DNA from: Afipia sp.
GTDB taxonomy: Bacteria; Pseudomonadota; Alphaproteobacteria; Rhizobiales; Xanthobacteraceae
Direction of reading: 5' to 3'
Assembly (NCBI GenBank): GCA_017308595.1
Contig: JAFKER010000020.1
Span: 1 to 64,000 of the forward strand
DNA: 64,000 nucleotides
Shown: in pieces, positions 56,768 through 64,000 of the stretch
Layout of the letters: every line of letters begins with the position of its first letter
Position numbering within the stretch: the first letter of the stretch is position 1
Program-made: the position numbers and the translations under genes
Notes under the pieces: model-generated
Told to the model about the DNA's origin: nothing
Seen by the model: the letters and a program-made list of their open reading frames with translations, nothing else
Databases searched by the model: none

Positions 56768-57232
56768 ATGACCGCCCTCAAATCCATGCCTCCAGGCAAG
56801 CATACGGATATCGAGAAGCGCTGCGCAGCAGCGGGCATGCGCATGACCGAACAGCGCCGGGTCATCGCGCGCGTGCTGGCCGAAGCCATGGATCATCCCG
56901 ATGTCGAGGAACTCTACCGGCGCTGCATCGCGGTCGATGACAAGATCTCGATTTCCACGGTCTATCGCACGGTCAAGCTGTTCGAGGATGCCGGCATCAT
57001 CGAGCGTCACGATTTTCGCGAGGGCCGCGCCCGCTACGAGCAGGTGCCCGAAAGCCATCACGACCATCTCATCAATCTGCGCGACGGCAAGGTCATCGAA
57101 TTCACCTCCGAGGAAATCGAAAAGCTGCAGACCGAAATCGCACGCAAGCTCGGATACAAACTGGTCGATCACCGGCTCGAATTGTATTGCGTGCCATTGG
57201 ATGAAAACACCCGGGACGACGACAAGACTTGA
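56768..57232 (+). CDS. fur: Fur/Mur-family metal-responsive regulator
   Basis: This 154-aa Fur-family repressor has a winged-helix part (about 20-85, RMTEQRRVIARVL and STVYRTVKLFEDAG) and a metal-binding dimerisation part (HHDHL at 97-101, His 81, Glu 91). The Cys-x2-Cys zinc pair of E. coli Fur is absent; a single Cys (141) remains. In rhizobia the protein at this locus often senses manganese or iron (Mur/Fur), and Irr is encoded elsewhere. It lies between rimI and a HAD gene. Confidence 0.92.
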   Translation: MTALKSMPPGKHTDIEKRCAAAGMRMTEQRRVIARVLAEAMDHPDVEELYRRCIAVDDKISISTVYRTVKLFEDAGIIERHDFREGRARYEQVPESHHDHLINLRDGKVIEFTSEEIEKLQTEIARKLGYKLVDHRLELYCVPLDENTRDDDKT

Positions 57233-57927
57233 GCACGTCGTCCCCCTACGACCTCGTCATCTTTGATTGCGATGGCGTCCTCGTCGACAGCGAAGCGCTG
57301 GCCTGCGTCGTTCATGCCGAAGTGCTGACCGAATACGGCTACGCGATCACTGCCGAACAGGTACATGAGCGTTTTCTCGGGCGATCCGCGCGCGAGGCAA
57401 GACTTGAAGTCGAAGGCGAACTTGGCCGCGTTCTGCCCGATACCTACACCGCGCATCTGCGCGCGACCATCGACCGCGTGTTCGGCGAGAAACTCACGCC
57501 CGTCCCGCATATCGCCGAGACGCTGGGCAAGTTATCGCAGCGGATCTGCGTGGCCTCATCGGGTACGCCGACACGCATCCGCAGCAGCCTGGGCACAACC
57601 GGGCTGACTGATTTCTTCGCGCCGCATTTATTTTCGGCGATGCAGGTCGAACGCGGCAAACCCGCGCCGGACCTGTTCCTGTTTGCCGCCGCGCAGATGA
57701 CCACGCCGCCCGCGCGATGTCTTGTGATCGAGGACTCTGTGCCCGGCGTCACCGGCGCTGCCGCCGCCGGGATGACGGTGATCGGATTTACCGGCGGCAG
57801 CCACTGCCGCCCCGGCGACGCAGACCGGTTGCGTATGGCAGGCGCCGCCGCCGTTTTTAACGATATGCGCGTCCTGCCCGCCTTGATTGCACAAAACCCC
57901 AATTCCAGCAGAATCGCAGCCATTTAG
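57229..57927 (+). CDS. HAD-family hydrolase (beta-phosphoglucomutase-like)
   Basis: This 232-aa protein starts at TTG 57229, which overlaps the fur stop by 4 nt. It has the HAD nucleophile motif FDCDGVLVDSE (Asp 13 and 15), Ser in CVASSGTP (about 108), Lys near 140 (GKPAPDLFLFAA) and the acidic motif VIEDSVPGV (about 165-173). It belongs to the phosphoglycolate phosphatase/beta-phosphoglucomutase group; the substrate is unknown. The coupling with fur is common in this group of bacteria. Confidence 0.9.
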   Translation: MSTSSPYDLVIFDCDGVLVDSEALACVVHAEVLTEYGYAITAEQVHERFLGRSAREARLEVEGELGRVLPDTYTAHLRATIDRVFGEKLTPVPHIAETLGKLSQRICVASSGTPTRIRSSLGTTGLTDFFAPHLFSAMQVERGKPAPDLFLFAAAQMTTPPARCLVIEDSVPGVTGAAAAGMTVIGFTGGSHCRPGDADRLRMAGAAAVFNDMRVLPALIAQNPNSSRIAAI

Positions 57928-58034
57928 AGCAATTTTGCCAGTTCCAGAGCCGGTCCAATCGCTGGATTTCAGGGGCTTTTATCTATATTTGAAGCGCCAG
58001 AACGCGGCCGTTGTCGCCGCCTGTCAGGATTTGA

Positions 58035-59450
58035 ATGACCACGCCGCGCAAGCTGCACATCAAGTCATACGGCTGTCAGATGAATGTCTACGATGCACAG
58101 CGCATGGTGGACACGCTGGCGCCTGAAGGATTCGTGGAGACGGCCAGCGCCGAAGACGCTGATCTCGTCATCCTCAACACGTGCCACATCCGCGAGAAGG
58201 CCTCCGAGAAAGTCTATTCGGAACTCGGCCGCCTGCGCACGGCCAAGGACGAAGCCGCACGCAACGGCCGGGAGATGCGGATCGCGGTGGCGGGCTGTGT
58301 CGCGCAGGCCGAAGGAAGTGAAATCATTCGCCGCGCCCCGGTGGTCGATGTCGTGGTCGGCCCGCAGAGCTACCATCATCTGCCGCAACTGCTGGCGAAG
58401 GCAAAAATCGACGGCCGCGCCATCGAGACTGAATTTCCTATTGAAGACAAATTCGCTGCGCTGCCCGATCCAAAGCCGGCGGTGATCCGCGCGCGCGGCA
58501 TTTCATCTTTTGTCACGGTGCAGGAAGGCTGCGACAAATTCTGCACCTTCTGCGTGGTGCCTTACACGCGAGGCATGGAAGTATCGCGTCCGGTCGCGCG
58601 CATTATCGATGACGTGAAGCGCCTTGCCGACAATGGCGTGCGCGAGATCACGCTGATCGGCCAGAACGTCAACGCGTTTCATGGCGAGGGCGACGACGGC
58701 AAGCCGTGGTCGCTCGGCAAACTTCTTTATCGCCTCGCGGACATTCGAGGCATCGTGCGGCTGCGATACTCGACCAGCCATCCCCGTGATGTCGACGACG
58801 CGTTGATCGAAGCCCATCGCGACATTCCCGCCGTGATGCCGTTCGTTCATCTTCCGGTGCAGTCGGGCTCCGACCGCATCCTCGAGGCGATGAACCGCAA
58901 GCATACCGCCGCCGATTATGCCCGCACCGTCGAGCGGTTCCGCAAGGTGCGCGAAGACATTGCTTTTTCATCGGATTTTATCGTCGGATTTCCGGGTGAA
59001 ACCGAGGAAGATTTTCTGGCGACCCTCGCACTGGTCCGCCAAATCGGCTACGCTGGCGCCTATTCGTTCAAGTATTCGCCCCGGCCCGGAACTCCGGCCG
59101 CGGACATGCGGGAGACGGTCACGACAGGTCTGGACAAGACAGCGGTGATGGACGAGCGATTGGCCCGGCTTCAGGACCTGATCGACAGCCAGCAGGCCGC
59201 TTTCAACAAGGCCGCCATCGGCAAGACGGTCGATGTGCTGTTCGAACGCGCCGCGCGCAATCCGGGTCAGATCGTCGGCCGCACCGCTTATCTCCAGCCA
59301 GCCCACGTCGTGGCCTCGCCCGACATCATCGGACAGGTTCTTCCTGTCACCATCGACAGTCTCGAACGCTACAGCCTGATCGGCAAACTCGCCGGTCACA
59401 CGCCAATCGCCGCGTCACGTTCTCAACCCGCCATGACCACCGGAGCCTGA
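58035..59450 (+). CDS. miaB: tRNA-2-methylthio-N6-dimethylallyladenosine synthase MiaB
   Basis: This 471-aa radical-SAM methylthiotransferase has both clusters: Cys 14, 50 and 88 for the auxiliary 4Fe-4S, and Cys 166, 170 and 173 (CDKFCTFC) for the SAM cluster. The C-terminal TRAM domain covers about 375-440. It adds a methylthio group to i6A37 of tRNA. It starts the miaB-phoH-ybeY-corC-lnt operon. Confidence 0.97.
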   Translation: MTTPRKLHIKSYGCQMNVYDAQRMVDTLAPEGFVETASAEDADLVILNTCHIREKASEKVYSELGRLRTAKDEAARNGREMRIAVAGCVAQAEGSEIIRRAPVVDVVVGPQSYHHLPQLLAKAKIDGRAIETEFPIEDKFAALPDPKPAVIRARGISSFVTVQEGCDKFCTFCVVPYTRGMEVSRPVARIIDDVKRLADNGVREITLIGQNVNAFHGEGDDGKPWSLGKLLYRLADIRGIVRLRYSTSHPRDVDDALIEAHRDIPAVMPFVHLPVQSGSDRILEAMNRKHTAADYARTVERFRKVREDIAFSSDFIVGFPGETEEDFLATLALVRQIGYAGAYSFKYSPRPGTPAADMRETVTTGLDKTAVMDERLARLQDLIDSQQAAFNKAAIGKTVDVLFERAARNPGQIVGRTAYLQPAHVVASPDIIGQVLPVTIDSLERYSLIGKLAGHTPIAASRSQPAMTTGA

Positions 59451-59455
59451 AACCC

Positions 59456-60505
59456 TTGCCCAAAAGCGCATCGGATTCGCCGACACTCGCCCCCAGCCGC
59501 AAGCACGACGTTCAGACCCCGCACGAAGCCCAGATCGTCGTCGCCTTCGACGACAATGGCGCCGCCTCAGCCCTGGTCGGGCCCTACGGACAAAATCTCG
59601 CGCTGATTGAGCGGCGGCTTGGCGTCGTCGCCGATTCGCGCGGCAATCACATCACCATCGCAGGCTCGCGCGATGGCTGCGACGCCGCGCGCCGCGTGCT
59701 TGAAATGCTTTACGAGCAGGCGATCCGCAGTCAGGACATCGCGCAGGGCGACGTCGAAGGCGCGATCCGCGCCGTGATCGCGCAAGGCTCGCTGTTCGAG
59801 TTCGATCCGAAGGCGGCGAAGTCGCAGTTCGAGGAGATCAACCTGCGCAAGCGCCCGGTGCGGGCGCGCACCGCCGCGCAGGATTCCTATATCCGCGCCT
59901 TGAAACGTCACGAACTGGTGTTCGGCATCGGCCCTGCCGGCACCGGCAAGACGTGGCTCGCCGTCGCGCAGGCGTGCCAGCTCTTTGAACGCAAGGAAGT
60001 CGATCGCATCATCCTGTCGCGTCCGGCTGTCGAGGCGGGCGAGCGGCTCGGCTTCCTGCCCGGTGACATGCGCGAGAAGGTCGATCCCTATCTGCGTCCG
60101 ATCTATGACGCCCTCTACGACCTGATGGACTCCCGCGTTGTCGAACGTGGCCTGCAAAGCGGCGAAATCGAAATCGCGCCGCTGGCCTTCATGCGTGGCC
60201 GCACGCTCACCAATGCCGCGATCATCCTGGACGAAGCGCAGAACACCACATCGATGCAGATGAAGATGTTCCTGACGCGTCTTGGCGAGAACAGCCGCAT
60301 GATTATCACCGGCGATCCGAGTCAGGTCGACCTGCCGAACGGTCAGCCGTCGGGTCTGGCGGAAGCCGCCAAGCTGCTCGATGGCGTCGAAGGCATCGCG
60401 CAGGTGCGCTTCACAGGACAGGACGTGATCCGCCATGAACTGGTGGCGCGCATCGTTAACGCCTATGAAGGTGCACCGAAAACATCCGGTACAGGCAAAT
60501 CCTGA
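59456..60505 (+). CDS. phoH: PhoH family ATPase
   Basis: This 349-aa protein has a KH-like N-terminal part (about 35-90, FDDNGAASALVGPYGQNLALIERRLG in part) and the PhoH ATPase with Walker A GPAGTGKTWLA (159-169) and Walker B ILDEAQNTT (about 257-265). PhoH proteins are RNA-associated ATPases linked to YbeY. The start is a TTG at 59456, 5 bp after the miaB stop, with GGAG 10 nt upstream; no ATG occurs near the N-terminus. ybeY follows 15 bp later. Confidence 0.94.
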   Translation: MPKSASDSPTLAPSRKHDVQTPHEAQIVVAFDDNGAASALVGPYGQNLALIERRLGVVADSRGNHITIAGSRDGCDAARRVLEMLYEQAIRSQDIAQGDVEGAIRAVIAQGSLFEFDPKAAKSQFEEINLRKRPVRARTAAQDSYIRALKRHELVFGIGPAGTGKTWLAVAQACQLFERKEVDRIILSRPAVEAGERLGFLPGDMREKVDPYLRPIYDALYDLMDSRVVERGLQSGEIEIAPLAFMRGRTLTNAAIILDEAQNTTSMQMKMFLTRLGENSRMIITGDPSQVDLPNGQPSGLAEAAKLLDGVEGIAQVRFTGQDVIRHELVARIVNAYEGAPKTSGTGKS

Positions 60506-60520
60506 AACGCGACTGCTGAC

Positions 60521-61030
60521 ATGACACCCGCCAACATTCCCGCGACCGAAGTGCTTGTCACGGCTGACTGCTGGACCAGCGAAGGCAGCGCGGAGACAAT
60601 CGTTCACCGCGCCATCGAGGCCGCGGCCTCCATGGTCGAGGCCGACACCGCAGACGCCGAGGTCGCAGTCATGCTGACCGACGATGCAGGCATTCGCACG
60701 CTGAACAAGAACTGGCGCGGCATCGACAAGCCGACGAATGTGCTGTCGTTCCCGGCGCTGCAGCCGGAACGCGTGCGTGACGACGACGATGCGCCGCGCA
60801 TGCTTGGCGACATCGCGATTGCCTATGAAACCACGCGCAACGAAGCCGACAGTGAACACAAGCCGTTCGAGCATCATCTCAGCCACCTGGCCGTGCACGG
60901 CTTCCTGCATTTGATAGGATACGATCACGAAAACGACGATGATGCCGAGGTGATGGAAAGCCTCGAGCGCGATATTCTCGCGCAGCTCGGAATTCCCGAT
61001 CCTTATCCGCACGACGATCAGGTGAACTAA
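60521..61030 (+). CDS. ybeY: Endoribonuclease YbeY
   Basis: This 169-aa metalloprotein has the YbeY zinc motif H-x3-H-x5-H: His 126, 130 and 136 in VHGFLHLIGYDH. It takes part in 16S rRNA 3' maturation and ribosome quality control. The next gene begins directly after its stop codon. Confidence 0.96.
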   Translation: MTPANIPATEVLVTADCWTSEGSAETIVHRAIEAAASMVEADTADAEVAVMLTDDAGIRTLNKNWRGIDKPTNVLSFPALQPERVRDDDDAPRMLGDIAIAYETTRNEADSEHKPFEHHLSHLAVHGFLHLIGYDHENDDDAEVMESLERDILAQLGIPDPYPHDDQVN

Positions 61031-62164
61031 GTGTCCGAACCACTCGCTGCCAGATCCGACAACGATCGCACCGGCCAGCAAAGGCCGGGCAATCTGCCGG
61101 TGCCTGTTCAGCAGGGCGAAGTGCTGCGTCCCTCCTCCGAACTATGGCTGATGCGCGCGCTACGCACGCTGTTCGGCTGGAAGGCAGGTTCCGCGCGCGC
61201 CGATCTCCAGGTTGTACTGGACGCGACCGCGCCCGACGAGACCAGCTTCACCACGGTCGAGCGCACCATGTTGCGCAACATTCTCGACCTGCACGAGCGG
61301 CGCATCGCCGACGTCATGGTACCGCGCGGCGATATCGTCGCAGTCAAGCGCGACATCTCCCTCGGTGAGTTGATGAGCTTGTTCGAAAGCGCGGCCCATT
61401 CGCGCCTTGTGGTCTATAACGACACGCTCGACGATCCCGAGGGCTTCGTCCACATCCGCGATCTGCTTGGCTTCATGACCTCGAAGGCCAAGGTCGATGA
61501 CGAGGTCAACGCCAAGCGCAAGAAACCTTTCCCCGCAGGCCTCGATCTGCGCTCGGTGGATCTGCGCATGAAGCTCGCCGACGCCAACATCATGCGCAAG
61601 CTGATTTATGTGCCGCCGTCGATGCCCGCCATCGATCTGCTCGCACAAATGCAGGCCACGCGCATTCATCTGGCACTTGTGGTCGATGAGTATGGCGGCA
61701 CCGATGGACTGGTCTCGATCGAAGATATTGTCGAGCAGGTGGTCGGCGAGATCGACGACGAACATGACGGCGACGAAGCGCCGTCGGTGGTCAAGCAGCC
61801 GGATGGCTCGTTCATTGCCGATGCGCGTGCCAGCCTTGAGGATGTGCAGTCCGTGGTCGGCGAGGAATTCGACACCGGCGAAGCGGGTGAAGATGTCGAT
61901 ACGCTGGGCGGCTATCTGGTGACGCAGGTGGGCCGGTTGCCGGTGCGCGGCGAAATCATCGCCGGGCCGGGCGATTTCGAGATCGAAGTGCTCGATGCCG
62001 ACCCACGTCGGGTGAAGCGCGTACGCATCGGCACGCACAAGGAGCGCTCAGATCTGCGTCACCGGGAATTACGCCGCCGCGAGGCAGCTGCCGATGCCGC
62101 ACAGGCCCAGGCCGGAGATTCAGTCACCCCGCCATCAACCAGCGATGGCGCCGGCAGCCGATGA
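61031..62164 (+). CDS. Hemolysin/CorC family CBS-domain protein
   Basis: This 377-aa protein begins at GTG 61031, right after the ybeY stop. It has two CBS domains (about 85-205) followed by a CorC/HlyC domain (about 265-345, ADARASLEDVQSVVG and GPGDFEIEVLDADPRRVKRVRIG in part). The DUF21 membrane domain of longer relatives is absent, so it is likely cytosolic, as in YbeX/CorC. The role may be in magnesium/cobalt efflux or ribosome metabolism. It overlaps lnt by 4 nt. Confidence 0.93.
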   Translation: MSEPLAARSDNDRTGQQRPGNLPVPVQQGEVLRPSSELWLMRALRTLFGWKAGSARADLQVVLDATAPDETSFTTVERTMLRNILDLHERRIADVMVPRGDIVAVKRDISLGELMSLFESAAHSRLVVYNDTLDDPEGFVHIRDLLGFMTSKAKVDDEVNAKRKKPFPAGLDLRSVDLRMKLADANIMRKLIYVPPSMPAIDLLAQMQATRIHLALVVDEYGGTDGLVSIEDIVEQVVGEIDDEHDGDEAPSVVKQPDGSFIADARASLEDVQSVVGEEFDTGEAGEDVDTLGGYLVTQVGRLPVRGEIIAGPGDFEIEVLDADPRRVKRVRIGTHKERSDLRHRELRRREAAADAAQAQAGDSVTPPSTSDGAGSR

Positions 62165-63762
62165 CATCTTTCCGCGCGCTCATCTCTGCTGTCATTCTGT
62201 CGTGGGGCTGGAAGCGCGCGGCAATCGCTTGGGTCGCGGGCGCCCTTTCGGCACTGGCGATGGCGCCGTTCAATGCGTGGCCGATTCTCTTTTTGACTCT
62301 CCCGCTCATGATCTGGCTGATCGACGGCGCGAGCGCTGGTCGCCTCGGCGGAATTCCAGCGGCAGCTCTCAGCGGCTGGTGGTTCGGCTTCGGCTATTTC
62401 ACTGCAGGACTCTACTGGATCGGCTACGCATTCCTGGTCGACGCCGAAACATTTGCGTGGCTGCTTCCGTTCGCAGTGATGGGATTGCCTGCTGGTCTCG
62501 CGCTGTTCATGGCCTTCGGCTTCGCGCTCGCGCGATTGATCTGGGTGCCCGGCGCGCTACGCATTCTCAGTCTCGCCAGTGCGCTCACCTTCAGTGAGTG
62601 GCTGCGCGGGCATATCCTCACCGGCTTCCCGTGGAACACATTCGGCTACGCGCTGACCGAGCCGCTCGCACTGGCACAGATCGCTTCGCTGGTCGGCCTG
62701 TGGGGCCTGACGTTCATCGCACTTGTTGTGTTCGCAAGCCCGGCAGTTCTGGCGGATGACCGCGCGATCACACGCCGTCCGTGGATTGCACTCGCTGTCT
62801 CGCTCGTCCTTCTCGCGGCGATGGGCGTCTACGGCACGATCAGATTGAGTCGGAATCCGACGCAATTCGTGGACGCGGTGAAGCTCCGGTTGATGCAGCC
62901 CAATCTGCAGCAGGATGTGAAGTTCAACTATTCGGCCAAGCAGATGGTGATGGACAAGTATCTGTCGCTGTCGGATCGCGCGACCGGACCGCAATCGAAC
63001 GGTGTCCGTGATGCAACGATCCTGATCTGGCCGGAATCCGCGTTTCCGTTTTTTCTGGCCCGCGAGGCCAGCGCGATGGCACAAATCGCCAATCTGCTGC
63101 CGCAGGGAACGGTTCTGGTCACGGGCGCAATCCGCCCGCCCGATCAGCCCGCAGGAACGCAAATCACGCGCGCCTACAATTCAATCTATGTGATCGACCA
63201 TGACGGGACGATCCTGTCGGTTTACGACAAGCTCCATCTCGTGCCGTTCGGCGAGTATCTTCCGTTTCAGTCGGCAATGGAAAGGCTCGGCTTCGTCCAG
63301 ATCACAAAGGTGCGCGGCGGATTCATTCCCGGTGACCGGCGGCGGACAATGACCTTGCCGAACGCACCGCGCATGCTGCCGCTGATCTGCTACGAGGCGA
63401 TTTTTCCCGGCGATATTGTCTCCGGAGACGATCGTCCGGGTTGGATTGTGAACCTGACCAACGATGGCTGGTTCGGAATTTCCAGTGGACCCTATCAGCA
63501 TTTGCAGCAAGCGCGATTGCGAGCCGTCGAGGAAGGCCTGCCTCTGGTACGCTCTGCGAACACCGGCATCTCGGCTGTGATAGATCCGCTCGGCCGCATC
63601 GTCGCCCATCTGGAACTTGGCCGGGAAGGCGTACTCGATTCACGCTTACCCAAGCCGCTCGCACCGACAGCTTTCTCGCGCATCCGCGATATTCCCGTAG
63701 CGCTCGCGGTAGCATTGTCGACCGTTATCGTTCTTCGCCGACGCGTGAAACAAAGCGGCTGA
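62161..63762 (+). CDS. lnt: Apolipoprotein N-acyltransferase
   Basis: This 533-aa protein has about seven N-terminal transmembrane helices and a periplasmic nitrilase-like domain. The catalytic triad is Glu 292 (WPESAFP), Lys 357 (YDKLHLVPFGEYLP) and Cys 410 (LICYEAIFPG). It adds the third acyl chain to lipoproteins. The start overlaps the stop of the CBS gene (ATGA). It ends the operon; an XRE-type regulator follows. Confidence 0.97.
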   Translation: MTSFRALISAVILSWGWKRAAIAWVAGALSALAMAPFNAWPILFLTLPLMIWLIDGASAGRLGGIPAAALSGWWFGFGYFTAGLYWIGYAFLVDAETFAWLLPFAVMGLPAGLALFMAFGFALARLIWVPGALRILSLASALTFSEWLRGHILTGFPWNTFGYALTEPLALAQIASLVGLWGLTFIALVVFASPAVLADDRAITRRPWIALAVSLVLLAAMGVYGTIRLSRNPTQFVDAVKLRLMQPNLQQDVKFNYSAKQMVMDKYLSLSDRATGPQSNGVRDATILIWPESAFPFFLAREASAMAQIANLLPQGTVLVTGAIRPPDQPAGTQITRAYNSIYVIDHDGTILSVYDKLHLVPFGEYLPFQSAMERLGFVQITKVRGGFIPGDRRRTMTLPNAPRMLPLICYEAIFPGDIVSGDDRPGWIVNLTNDGWFGISSGPYQHLQQARLRAVEEGLPLVRSANTGISAVIDPLGRIVAHLELGREGVLDSRLPKPLAPTAFSRIRDIPVALAVALSTVIVLRRRVKQSG

Positions 63763-63934
63763 AGCCATCGTATCTCCGCCGGGCACAATGTGCATCCGTT
63801 CATGGAACCCGGGGGTGGCACGATGTCGCCGTAACCTAAATTCTTCAGCAAGTGCATTACTAGTATTTGACGATTGATCGGTCCCCAGCGTATGCCGGTT
63901 AAATCGCCGTCTATCAGGCGGTGTGGAGTTTAAG

Positions 63935-64000
63935 ATGACACCGAAGGCCCCTAATCCCATCGACAAGTATGTCGGCAGCCGCGTTCGCATGCGCCGCATC
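63935..64000 (+). CDS. XRE-type transcriptional regulator, N-terminal fragment (cut by window edge)
   Basis: Only 22 codons are visible (starting MTPKAPNPIDKYVGSRVRMR). ATG 63935 has GGAG at 63925-63928. In Rhizobiales the gene after lnt commonly encodes a small helix-turn-helix regulator beginning like this (NPIDKHVGSRVRMRRI, from memory) and is followed by metK. The rest, including the HTH, is outside the window. Confidence 0.7.
   Translation, partial: MTPKAPNPIDKYVGSRVRMRRI

Overview
The window looks like chromosomal DNA of an alphaproteobacterium of the order Rhizobiales, most likely the Bradyrhizobium/Afipia/Rhodopseudomonas group (family Nitrobacteraceae). The reasons are high GC, the rpsT - dnaA - dnaN - recF - gyrB block, the later murJ-trpS and tsaB-rimI-fur-miaB-phoH-ybeY-lnt blocks, a DUF3551 protein, palindromic repeats of the kind seen in that group, and an imuA-imuB-dnaE2 cassette with an alphaproteobacterial LexA box (GTTC-N7-GTTC). 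The genus assignment is inference from gene order and protein style, not from a database search.

Region 1 (about 1-16536) is accessory DNA, read as the right end of a genomic island. It ends at a 47-nt 3' fragment of a tRNA-Arg(CCG) gene (16490-16536), just outside a tyrosine integrase (14950-16311). Inside the island, from the right, come an HTH antitoxin/PIN toxin pair, the SOS-type translesion cassette imuA-imuB-dnaE2 and a GAF-GGDEF-EAL cyclic-di-GMP protein. An ardC antirestriction gene follows, broken at its 3' end by a second element. That nested element encodes three tandem tyrosine recombinases joined by 4-nt overlaps; the third runs off the left edge. A near-perfect 19-bp inverted repeat lies between the trio and the broken ardC.

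Region 2 (16537-29243) is mixed chromosomal DNA: a membrane diguanylate cyclase, a DUF3551 protein, two short-chain or small membrane genes, a Tat-exported molybdenum hydroxylase pair (2Fe-2S subunit plus large subunit), an EamA transporter, an AtuA-type pair, a dienelactone hydrolase, a polysaccharide export lipoprotein and msrA.

Region 3 (29244-37851) is the replication block. It contains rpsT with a clear promoter and terminator, about 1 kb of non-coding DNA, then dnaA, dnaN, recF and gyrB, closed by a long inverted repeat.

Region 4 (37943-50985) holds a MATE transporter, DUF2867 and small secreted or membrane proteins, MmgE/PrpD, malonyl-CoA decarboxylase, pirin, two short-chain/crotonase-type metabolic genes, a SulP transporter fused to STAS and cyclic-nucleotide-binding modules, and a PfkB sugar/adenosine kinase.

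Region 5 (51134-64000) is densely packed core genome: murJ-trpS-USP, the NifU-domain Fe-S protein, tsaB-rimI-fur-HAD, and the miaB-phoH-ybeY-corC-lnt operon, followed by the start of an XRE-type regulator cut by the right edge. The novelty is concentrated in region 1: nested site-specific recombination elements carrying mutagenesis, signalling and stabilisation genes.
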